Below are positions 1 to 5,158 of a stretch of DNA of 6,558 nt, in pieces; the first letter of the stretch is position 1; each line of letters opens with the position of its first letter. Origin of the DNA: JAGPUQ01 sp050179115 (GTDB lineage Bacteria > Pseudomonadota > Gammaproteobacteria > Pseudomonadales > Porticoccaceae); the NCBI GenBank assembly GCA_050179115.1, contig JBFXFL010000071.1:1-6558 (forward strand), in the 5' to 3' direction. The position numbers and the translations under genes are program-made. Under the pieces are notes generated by a model that was not told where the DNA came from, did no database searches, and was given only the letters and a program-made list of their open reading frames with translations.

Positions 1-11
1 GGACTGGACTG

Positions 12-40
12 TCACCAACCGGACGCCGCCGGCCTATAAT
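12..40 (+). promoter_or_regulatory. Probable sigma70-type promoter of the dnaX operon
   Basis: A perfect -10 hexamer TATAAT lies at 35-40, about 45 bases before the dnaX start codon. The matching -35 position with a 17 bp spacer (TCACCA, 12-17) agrees with TTGACA at only three of six bases, and there is no TG extension of the -10. A short inverted repeat, GACC-GCC-GGTC, lies at 41-51, where transcription would begin. The -10 is convincing; the -35 is weak, so an activator or low basal strength is possible. Sequence further upstream is outside the window. Confidence 0.45.
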
Positions 41-84
41 GACCGCCGGTCGCGACGACGCCATTCCCACGGGCGCAAATTCCC

Positions 85-1782
85 ATGAGCTATCAGGTGC
101 TTGCCCGCAAGTGGCGGCCCCGCTTTTTCTCCGAAATGGTCGGGCAGGAGCATGTGCTCAAGGCCCTCATCAACGCGCTCGATCAGGGCCGGCTGCACCA
201 CGCCTATCTGTTCACCGGCACCCGCGGCGTGGGCAAGACCACCATCGCCCGCATCCTCGCCAAATGCCTCAATTGCGAAACCGGGGTGAGCTCGAAACCC
301 TGCGGCACCTGCGGGGCCTGCGTCGAGCTGGCGGAAGGCCGCTTTGTCGATCTGATCGAAGTCGATGCGGCATCGCGCACCAAGGTCGAGGACACCCGCG
401 ACCTGCTGGACAATGTTCAGTACGCGCCAACCCTCGGGCGTTACAAGGTGTACCTGATCGATGAGGTACACATGCTGTCCGGGCACAGTTTCAACGCCTT
501 GCTGAAGACGCTCGAAGAGCCGCCGCCCCACGTCAAGTTCCTGCTCGCCACCACCGATCCCCAGCGCCTGCCGGTCACCATCCTGTCGCGCTGCCTCCAG
601 TTCAATCTCAAGAATCTCGCGCCGGAGCGCATCGTCGAGCACCTGACCATGGTGCTGCGGGAAGAACAGGTTCCCTGCGACGAAGCCAGTCTCTGGGCAC
701 TGGCCCGTGCCGCCGACGGCAGCATGCGCGATGCGCTGAGTCTCGCCGACCAGGCGATCGCCCACGGCGGCGGCCAGATTGCGGAGCAGGAGGTGAGTGC
801 CATGCTGGGCACCATCGACCGCTCCACGGTACTGAAGATCTGCCAGGCACTGGCGGCGGGCGATGGTGCCGCCGTGCTGGGACTGGTGGATCGACTGGCC
901 GAGCTCGCGCCCGATTACGCTGCGGCGCTCGCCGACATGATCGCCATCTGGCATCAGGTGGCGGTGGCCCAGACGGTGCCGGAGGCGCTGGACCCGCGTG
1001 GCGGCAATGCTGAAGAAATTCGCCAACTGGCCGCACAGTTGACGCGGGAGACCGTGCAGCTTTTTTATCAGATATGTCTGCTGGGACGGCGCGATCTGCC
1101 CCACAGCGGTGATCTGCGCGTCGGATTCGAAATGATTCTGCTGCGGCAACTGGCGTTCGAGCCGGTGCCGTCCGTGATGGACCCCCGGGGTGAGCCGGCG
1201 GCAACTGCGGCGCGGGAGGTGCCGCCCGCGGCAAAAAAGCCCGTCCCGACGGCTGAGGTCGCGCTTGCGCCGCCGCGCGCGGCGCGGGCACCGACTGCCG
1301 TGATGGCGCCGGCGCTCGAACCGGTGCCCACCGCGGAGGTGTCCCTGCCCGCGGCTGCGGTGCCGGTGCCGGGTTCCGCCCTTGCGCTGGAACAGTTCGG
1401 TCCCGCGCAGTGGCCGGAGGTGTGCAAGGCGCTCGCGCTCGGTGGCGTAGTGGCCAACTCCGCCGCCAATCTGGAACTGGTCGAACGGGTGGAAAAGCGC
1501 CTGGTGTTCCGGCTCGACGCGCGCAGCGATGCGCTCTATGACGCGAGTCACCGGGAGCGCATCGAGGCCGCGCTGTGCCAGTATTTTGCGACGCCGGTGC
1601 AGGTGGAAATTGCGTCCGGTGTGCTCGAGGCGGAATCGCCGCGCGAGGTCGAAGCGCGGCAGCGCCGGGAGCGCCAGCTGGCGGCGGTGGCGACGCTGCG
1701 CGCCGATCCCCTGGTGAGCGCACTGATGGAGCGTTTCAACGGCGTCCTGCTTGAAGATACCGTGGTCCCTCTGGACGAGTGA
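85..1782 (+). CDS. dnaX: DNA polymerase III subunit tau (and gamma by frameshifting)
   Basis: This is the clamp-loader ATPase of the replicative polymerase. It loads the sliding clamp, and full-length tau also links polymerase core and helicase. The 565 residues begin MSYQVLARKWRP, as in E. coli, which fixes the ATG start despite a poor ribosome binding site. Visible AAA+ features are Walker A GTRGVGKTT (45-53), zinc cysteines C64, C73, C76 and C79, Walker B LIDEVH (D126, E127), sensor 1 near LLATTD (about 153-158), the SRC arginine finger (168-170) and sensor 2 in GSMRDAL (R215). Residues about 370-435 form a Pro/Ala-rich linker. Residues about 436-565 match the tau C-terminal region that binds the polymerase alpha subunit. 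Tau is shorter than the E. coli protein (643 aa), mostly through the linker. A recoding cassette at 1214-1256 predicts a 390-residue gamma form. The gene leads the operon, and ybaB starts 7 bases after its stop. Confidence 0.97.
   Translation: MSYQVLARKWRPRFFSEMVGQEHVLKALINALDQGRLHHAYLFTGTRGVGKTTIARILAKCLNCETGVSSKPCGTCGACVELAEGRFVDLIEVDAASRTKVEDTRDLLDNVQYAPTLGRYKVYLIDEVHMLSGHSFNALLKTLEEPPPHVKFLLATTDPQRLPVTILSRCLQFNLKNLAPERIVEHLTMVLREEQVPCDEASLWALARAADGSMRDALSLADQAIAHGGGQIAEQEVSAMLGTIDRSTVLKICQALAAGDGAAVLGLVDRLAELAPDYAAALADMIAIWHQVAVAQTVPEALDPRGGNAEEIRQLAAQLTRETVQLFYQICLLGRRDLPHSGDLRVGFEMILLRQLAFEPVPSVMDPRGEPAATAAREVPPAAKKPVPTAEVALAPPRAARAPTAVMAPALEPVPTAEVSLPAAAVPVPGSALALEQFGPAQWPEVCKALALGGVVANSAANLELVERVEKRLVFRLDARSDALYDASHRERIEAALCQYFATPVQVEIASGVLEAESPREVEARQRRERQLAAVATLRADPLVSALMERFNGVLLEDTVVPLDE
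1214..1256 (+). other. dnaX: Predicted programmed -1 ribosomal frameshift site in dnaX
   Basis: A slippery heptamer A AAA AAG (1233-1239) lies exactly in the phase needed for -1 slippage: the zero frame reads GCA AAA AAG, codons 383-385. This is the heptamer used in E. coli dnaX. A Shine-Dalgarno-like GGGAGGT (1214-1220) lies 12 bases upstream, close to the position of the stimulatory internal SD in E. coli. After slipping, the ribosome reads Ala-Arg-Pro-Asp-Gly and stops at TGA 1254-1256, giving a gamma protein of 390 residues. That form keeps the ATPase and oligomerisation domains and loses the tau tail. A small hairpin, CCGT-CCCG-ACGG (1241-1252), begins two bases after the heptamer. Heptamer phase, SD and stop are read directly; production of gamma is inference from the E. 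coli precedent. Confidence 0.8.
1240..1341 (+). repeat. Duplicated PVPTAEV motif in the DnaX linker
   Basis: The linker carries the heptapeptide PVPTAEV twice, at residues 386-392 (1240-1260) and 413-419 (1321-1341). The codons differ at several third positions, so the copies are either old or under selection at the protein level. The first copy lies inside the frameshift cassette, so only tau contains these motifs: the -1 frame stops within the first copy. Pro/Ala-rich tau linkers are usually poorly conserved, so an exact seven-residue repeat stands out, but no function can be assigned. Confidence 0.6.
1263..1289 (+). promoter_or_regulatory. GC-rich RNA hairpin downstream of the dnaX slippery site
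   Basis: Positions 1267-1273 (GCGCCGC) and 1279-1285 (GCGGCGC) are perfect reverse complements around a 5-base loop. Two G-U and two G-C pairs extend the stem to 1263-1289, about 11 pairs in all. It sits in the dnaX linker coding region and could stall ribosomes near the A AAA AAG site. It starts 23 bases after the heptamer and 6 bases after the -1 frame stop, further than in the E. coli signal, so its role as a stimulator is uncertain. It could simply reflect the Ala/Pro/Arg-rich, GC-rich coding sequence. Confidence 0.45.
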
Positions 1783-1789
1783 GGTAGTC

Positions 1790-2110
1790 ATGAAAGGTCT
1801 GAACGATTTGATGCAGCAGGCGCGGCAGATGCAGGAAAAAATGCAGAAGCTGCAAGAGGAGGCCGGTGCCGCCGAGGTGGTGGGAGAGTCCGGCGCGGGG
1901 CTGGTCAAGGTGCGGATGACGGGGCGTCACGATGTGCGCAAGGTCAGCATCGATCCCAGCCTGCTGGTCGAGGATGTGGAAATTCTCGAGGACCTGCTCG
2001 CCGCCGCGATGAATGACGCCGCGCGCAAGGTGGAGGCCCGCCAGCAGGAGCTGATGGGCGGGCTCACGGCGGGCATGTCGCTGCCGCCCGGCTTCAAGCT
2101 GCCGTTTTGA
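1790..2110 (+). CDS. ybaB: YbaB/EbfC family nucleoid-associated protein
   Basis: This 106-residue protein belongs to the YbaB/EbfC family of small dimeric DNA-binding proteins thought to help organise the nucleoid; the genes almost always sit between dnaX and recR. It begins MKGLNDLMQQARQMQEK, and the first 30 or so residues form a charged, Gln/Glu/Lys-rich helix typical of the family. The core contains VKVRMTGRHDVRKVSIDPSL, matching the conserved beta-sheet and the 'V.id..ll' signature, and a C-terminal helix leads to the Gly/Pro/Phe tail. Length is close to E. coli YbaB (109 aa). The ATG at 1790 is chosen because it gives the family N-terminus and follows GAGGT at 1781-1785. An in-frame ATG at 1751 would overlap dnaX and add 13 residues unlike the family. 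The gene lies 7 bases after dnaX and 4 before recR. Confidence 0.95.
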   Translation: MKGLNDLMQQARQMQEKMQKLQEEAGAAEVVGESGAGLVKVRMTGRHDVRKVSIDPSLLVEDVEILEDLLAAAMNDAARKVEARQQELMGGLTAGMSLPPGFKLPF

Positions 2111-2114
2111 TCCC

Positions 2115-2720
2115 ATGTTCGACGGCCTGATCCGCGAGCTTATCGACGCCCTGCGCTGCCTGCCGGGCGTGGGTCCCAAAAGCGCCCAGCGCATGGCCCT
2201 GCACCTGCTGGAGCGCGACCGGGACCGGGACCGGGCGCTGCGGCTGGCCGGCGCGATCACCGCAGCCGTGGAACGGGTCGGGCGCTGTCGCCGCTGTCGC
2301 GCGCTCGCCGAGGCCGAGGAGTGCCGCATCTGTGCCAGTGCGCGCCGCGACCCGAAATTGCTGTGCGTGGTGGAGACGCCCGCCGACCTGTTTGCCATCG
2401 AGCAATCCGGCAGCTACCAGGGCCGCTATTTTGTGCTCCTCGGGCGCCTGTCGCCCATCGACGGCATGGGGCCGGAGGAGATCGGCATCGACCAATTGCT
2501 GCGCCGGCTTGCCGAAGAACCCATCGAGGAACTGATTCTGGCTACCAATCTCACCGTCGAAGGCGAAGCCACCGCCCATTTCATCAGCGAGCACGCCACC
2601 GCCATGGGCGTGTCGGTGAGCCGGATTGCCCATGGCGTGCCGCTCGGCGGCGAGCTGGAATATGTCGATGGCGGCACCCTGTCGCACGCCTTTGCCAGCC
2701 GCCGGCGCATGTCCTCGTGA
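2115..2720 (+). CDS. recR: Recombination mediator protein RecR
   Basis: RecR works with RecO (and RecF) to load RecA on SSB-coated single-stranded DNA during gap repair. The 201 residues match the usual length. In order: a helix-hairpin-helix with LPGVGPKSAQRMA (16-28), a zinc finger C58-x2-C61 and C70-x2-C73, and a Toprim domain from about residue 81 that includes VVETPADLFAIE (85-96). The C-terminus has the conserved RIAHGVPLGGELEYVD. Two small departures are visible. A (Asp-Arg)3 run at 35-40 appears to add one dipeptide compared with typical RecR, and the usual NPTVEG reads NLTVEG (145-150). The start gives the family N-terminus but has no clear Shine-Dalgarno sequence, and it lies 4 bases after the ybaB stop, so translation is probably coupled to ybaB. 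The stop overlaps the rnd start. Confidence 0.97.
   Translation: MFDGLIRELIDALRCLPGVGPKSAQRMALHLLERDRDRDRALRLAGAITAAVERVGRCRRCRALAEAEECRICASARRDPKLLCVVETPADLFAIEQSGSYQGRYFVLLGRLSPIDGMGPEEIGIDQLLRRLAEEPIEELILATNLTVEGEATAHFISEHATAMGVSVSRIAHGVPLGGELEYVDGGTLSHAFASRRRMSS
2217..2234 (+). repeat. Three tandem copies of GACCGG inside recR
   Basis: The hexamer GACCGG occurs three times in a row and encodes (Asp-Arg)3, residues 35-40 of RecR, in the segment between the helix-hairpin-helix and the following helix. Related RecR proteins usually have one or two of these dipeptides here. The unit length is a multiple of three, so gain or loss of a copy would keep the frame. Confidence 0.75.
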
Positions 2721-3868
2721 CCGGCGCTTCACCGCCCACGCACCTGATCACCGGGGCCGCCGAACTGATCGCGGCGGCGGCGCGCTGGCGTCGTTGTACG
2801 GCGGTCACCCTCGATACCGAGTTCATGCGCACGGATACCTTTTATCCGCGTCTGGCGCTGGTCCAGGTGAGCGATGGCGACACGGCCTGGCTCATCGATC
2901 CGGTGGCGCTGGGCGACCTGAGCCCCCTGGGGGCGCTGCTGTCCGATCCGAACGTGGTCAAGGTGCTGCACTCCTGCTCGGAAGATCTGGAGGTGCTGCA
3001 ATTCGCGCTGGGTTGCCGGCCTGCGCCCCTGTACGACACGCAAGTGGCGGCGGCCATGGTCGGCCATGGGTTTTCGCTGGGTTACAGCGCACTGGTAAAG
3101 CGCCTGCTGGGTCTCGAAATCGGCAAGCAGGAGACCCGCTCCGACTGGTTGCAGCGCCCGCTGTCCGCGGCTCAGCTCGCTTACGCGGCGGCCGATGTGC
3201 ATCATCTTTTTCCGGTGTATCACCAGTTGGTCGAGGCCGGCGCGCGCCTGGGGCGTACCGACTGGATCGCGGCCGAGATGGCGGCGATCCTCGCGCAGGC
3301 CGCGCAGGAGACGCCGCCGGAGCAGCAGTACCGCCGGGTCAAGGGTGCCGGGCGCCTGGGACCGCGGGATCTCGCCGCGCTGCGGGAGCTGGCCGCCTGG
3401 CGCGAAGGCGAGGCGCGGCGCCGCGATCGCCCCCGGGGTCATATCGTGAACGACGTCGAATTGCTCGCGCTGGTGCAGGCGCGACCGGCGGATCGCGCCG
3501 CGCTCGCCCGTATCGCCGAGCTGCGGCCCCGGACCGCGCGTGATCATGGCGCGGAGTTGCTGGCCGCGCTGGCGCGGGCCGCGCAGGTACCGGCGGCGGA
3601 GTTTCCGGAACCTCTGGAGGGCGAACCCCTGAGTCGCTCGGCGCGGGATCTGGTACGGGCCTGTCGCGATTGGCTGGCCGAGCGTGCCGGCGAACTCGCG
3701 ATCGCTCCGGAAATGCTGGTGCGACGCCCGGATCTGGAACAGCTCGCGCGGTCCTGGAGCAACGGCGCGCCGCAGCTGCCATCGGTGCTGGCAGCAGGTT
3801 GGCGCCGGGACCTGGTGGGGGCGCAACTTCTCGATTTCGTGCGCGCCTGGAGCGCGCCAAGTCTATGA
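2717..3868 (+). CDS. rnd: Ribonuclease D
   Basis: RNase D is a 3'-to-5' exoribonuclease that trims the 3' ends of tRNA precursors and other small stable RNAs. From the chosen GTG the protein has 383 residues (E. coli, 375). The DEDD-y nuclease motifs are all present: ExoI in TLDTEFMR (D33, E35), ExoII in VLHSCSEDLEVL (D90), and ExoIII in AYAAADVHHLFPVY (Y156, D160). The conserved SDWLQRPLS precedes ExoIII. An HRDC domain follows at about 210-290 (LGPRDLAALRELAAWRE onward), with a second, more diverged helical region to the C-terminus. The GTG at 2717 overlaps the recR stop in a GTGA arrangement, and a Shine-Dalgarno sequence is lacking, so translation probably depends on recR. The frame stays open upstream to 2321, but that part runs inside recR and is not family-like. 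In E. coli rnd is elsewhere, not beside recR. Confidence 0.96.
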   Translation: MTGASPPTHLITGAAELIAAAARWRRCTAVTLDTEFMRTDTFYPRLALVQVSDGDTAWLIDPVALGDLSPLGALLSDPNVVKVLHSCSEDLEVLQFALGCRPAPLYDTQVAAAMVGHGFSLGYSALVKRLLGLEIGKQETRSDWLQRPLSAAQLAYAAADVHHLFPVYHQLVEAGARLGRTDWIAAEMAAILAQAAQETPPEQQYRRVKGAGRLGPRDLAALRELAAWREGEARRRDRPRGHIVNDVELLALVQARPADRAALARIAELRPRTARDHGAELLAALARAAQVPAAEFPEPLEGEPLSRSARDLVRACRDWLAERAGELAIAPEMLVRRPDLEQLARSWSNGAPQLPSVLAAGWRRDLVGAQLLDFVRAWSAPSL

Positions 3869-4170
3869 CTTCTCCCGACAAAGTATTGTGCAAGGTGTAT
3901 CGCAGCGCGCGGCGCAGCGAAATGTATCTGTATGTCACCGGGGAGCAGGATCTGGCGCCGGTGCCGGACGATTTGCTGCAGCGGTTTGGCATTCCCGAGC
4001 TGGCGTTGACGCTGGCGCTGGCGCCGGACCGGAAACTGGCGCGCGTCGATAGCGGCGAAGTATTGGCGGCGCTGCGCGAGCGCGGCTGGTTTCTTCAGAT
4101 GCCGCCGATGCCGGATGCCGAGATCTCGGCGATCGCCGGGCGCAACGAGAAACTGCCCCGGGGCAGCTGA
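3865..4170 (+). CDS. ycgL: YcgL domain protein (conserved, function unknown)
   Basis: This 101-residue protein matches the YcgL family (formerly DUF709), small soluble alpha/beta proteins of unknown function found mostly in gammaproteobacteria. Family-like stretches include CKVYRSARRSEMYLYV (9-24), the VPDDLLQRFG segment (33-42), ELALTLAL (45-52) and RERGWFLQMPP (71-81). The ATG overlaps the rnd stop in ATGA, and a GGAG at 3849-3852 lies 12 bases upstream, a rather long spacing, so coupling to rnd is likely. The stop is shared with the ycgN start. Starting at 3865 gives the family N-terminus; the frame is open upstream to 3670, inside rnd, but that part is not family-like. Placement between rnd and ycgN suggests a link to RNA metabolism, which is inference only. 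Confidence 0.92.
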   Translation: MTSPDKVLCKVYRSARRSEMYLYVTGEQDLAPVPDDLLQRFGIPELALTLALAPDRKLARVDSGEVLAALRERGWFLQMPPMPDAEISAIAGRNEKLPRGS

Positions 4171-4607
4171 TGGAGCGTTTTTGGGAGCATAAAACGCTCG
4201 CCGAACTCGATGCCGCCGAGTGGGAGTCACTCTGTGACGGCTGCGGTCGCTGTTGCCTGCTGAAACTGGAGGATGCCGACAGCGGCGACATCGCCTATAC
4301 CGGCGTCGCCTGTCGGCTGCTGGATATCCGGCGCTGCCGTTGCCGCGACTACGGCAATCGCCAGCGGCGTGTTCCCGACTGCCAGGTACTGGACCCCGTT
4401 GTCGTGCCCGCCCTGGACTGGCTGCCGGACACCTGCGCCTATCGCCTGGTGGCCGAGGGCAAACCGCTCGCTGACTGGCATCCCCTGATCTCGGGCACGC
4501 CCGACAGCGTCCACGCGGCGGGTATTTCGGTACGGGATCGGGTAGTCTCGGAAGAGTTCGTGCATCCGGATGCACTGGTCGATCATGTCGTCCGCTGGGT
4601 GGGGTAG
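4170..4607 (+). CDS. ycgN: UPF0260 family cysteine-rich protein (YcgN)
   Basis: This 145-residue protein matches the UPF0260/YcgN family, related to the wider YkgJ group of proteins with a Cys-rich probable metal or Fe-S binding centre. The N-terminal FWEHKTLAELDAAEWESLCD is very close to E. coli YcgN. The signature CDGCGRCC gives C22, C25, C28 and C29; further conserved cysteines are C48 (VACRLL), C56 and C58 (RCRC), C71 (PDCQVL) and C89 (DTCAYRL). Late conserved parts are WHPLISG and ISVRDRVVSE. No signal peptide or membrane segment is seen, so it should be cytoplasmic. The ATG overlaps the ycgL stop by one base (TGATG), again implying coupling. The biochemical role is unknown; metal or cluster binding is inferred from the cysteines. 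Confidence 0.94.
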   Translation: MERFWEHKTLAELDAAEWESLCDGCGRCCLLKLEDADSGDIAYTGVACRLLDIRRCRCRDYGNRQRRVPDCQVLDPVVVPALDWLPDTCAYRLVAEGKPLADWHPLISGTPDSVHAAGISVRDRVVSEEFVHPDALVDHVVRWVG

Positions 4608-4612
4608 GTCGC

Positions 4613-5116
4613 GTGTACAGCGAAGAGAATTATTTCTGGGGTCTGGTCGGCTATTACCTGGGCGTGCTGCTGGTGCTGGCGCCGCTGTGGCGGATTACCC
4701 GGCCGCTGCCCGGATTCCCACTCCGCGCCTTTGCGCGGGTCGCGGTCATCACGCTGCTCGCGACGCCGATGTTCCCGTACCCCGACATGCATTATCTCGC
4801 CCCGGCCTGGGGCGTGATGCTGTTTGACGCCATCAGTCCCGAACGTGGTGATGCCCTGCTCCGTGGCGTGCTGCCGCTGCTGGCGGTGTTCGGTCTGCTC
4901 TATGTGCTGACGCTCGGGCTGTGGCTGGCGCTCCGGTCACGCCAAGGCGCGGCATCTACTGCGCCCCGGGCGGCGCCACCCCGGGCACCTCCGAGCAGCC
5001 GGAGGGAGCCCATTTTCACCCAGGGGCCAGCGCCGGAAAGCGCCGCGCTCCCGCTGGAAAAAACGGCCCGGAGAGGATCTGGCGCTCGGGTTGGAAGCGA
5101 CAAAAGCTTGCCGTAG
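4613..5116 (+). CDS. Small integral membrane protein of unknown function
   Basis: I do not recognise this 167-residue protein. It begins with GTG five bases after the ycgN stop, with a GGGGTAGG ribosome binding site overlapping that stop. Three hydrophobic segments are visible: about 8-28 (FWGLVGYYLGVLLVLAPLW), 40-57 (around FARVAVITLLATPMF) and 82-108 (LLRGVLPLLAVFGLLYVLTL). YPDMHYLAPAW (56-66), between the second and third, may be a conserved loop. From about residue 109 the sequence becomes an Ala/Pro/Arg/Ser-rich, low-complexity tail with no recognisable domain. That tail (from about 4937) overlaps the moxR promoter, and the TAG stop is the first half of its -10 box. Either the tail is genuine cytoplasmic sequence, or the ancestral gene was shorter and now reads into intergenic DNA. 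Position suggests co-transcription with ycgN; a link to the MoxR/VWA pair downstream is possible but unproven. Confidence 0.75.
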   Translation: MYSEENYFWGLVGYYLGVLLVLAPLWRITRPLPGFPLRAFARVAVITLLATPMFPYPDMHYLAPAWGVMLFDAISPERGDALLRGVLPLLAVFGLLYVLTLGLWLALRSRQGAASTAPRAAPPRAPPSSRREPIFTQGPAPESAALPLEKTARRGSGARVGSDKSLP

Positions 5117-5119
5117 AAT
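5091..5119 (+). promoter_or_regulatory. Sigma70-type promoter for the moxR operon
   Basis: TTGGAA (5091-5096; four of six match TTGACA) and TAGAAT (5114-5119; five of six match TATAAT) are separated by exactly 17 bases. Transcription would start near 5126, giving a leader of about 30 bases that includes a T-rich GATTTTTTCATGG stretch and the moxR ribosome binding site. The whole promoter lies in the 3' end of the upstream membrane-protein gene. It indicates that moxR begins its own transcription unit, although read-through from upstream is also possible. Confidence 0.7.
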
Positions 5120-5147
5120 GCGGCGCATTCGATTTTTTCATGGTTCC

Positions 5148-5152
5148 AGGAG
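5148..5152 (+). promoter_or_regulatory. Ribosome binding site of moxR
   Basis: AGGAG lies 6 bases before the ATG at 5159, the best Shine-Dalgarno sequence in the window. It decides the moxR start and contrasts with the weak or absent sites of recR and rnd, in line with moxR being independently initiated. Confidence 0.85.
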
Positions 5153-5158
5153 ATCAAG

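Noticed and set aside
1..84. 4.5S RNA (ffs) gene, which lies upstream of dnaX in some gammaproteobacteria
   Set aside because: The conserved GGAAGGAAGCAGCC core of the small SRP RNA is absent from this stretch.
39..464. Plus-strand open frame overlapping the start of dnaX in another phase
   Set aside because: It overlaps the conserved DnaX N-terminus, and its translation is Arg/Pro/Ala-rich with no domain.
1751..1789. Upstream start for ybaB inside dnaX
   Set aside because: It adds 13 residues unlike the family; the ATG at 1790 has a GAGGT site and gives the standard N-terminus.
34..1908. A 624-codon open frame on the minus strand opposite dnaX and ybaB
   Set aside because: It is a shadow of GC-rich codon structure. 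The protein is His/Arg/Gln-rich with no recognisable domain, and it lies antisense to two unmistakable genes.
2321..2716. N-terminal extension of rnd inside recR
   Set aside because: The frame is open but the translation is an Arg/Pro/His-rich shadow of recR. The GTG at 2717 gives a normal-length RNase D.
4988..5005. CCTCCG/CGGAGG hairpin with a 6-base loop as terminator of the first operon
   Set aside because: The perfect 6-bp stem is followed by only four T after seven other bases, and it lies inside an open frame; too weak to call.
5058..5064. A second possible slippery run, AAAAAAC, in the membrane-protein gene
   Set aside because: The gene frame reads GAA AAA ACG, so the heptamer is not in the A AAA AAC phase required for -1 slippage.
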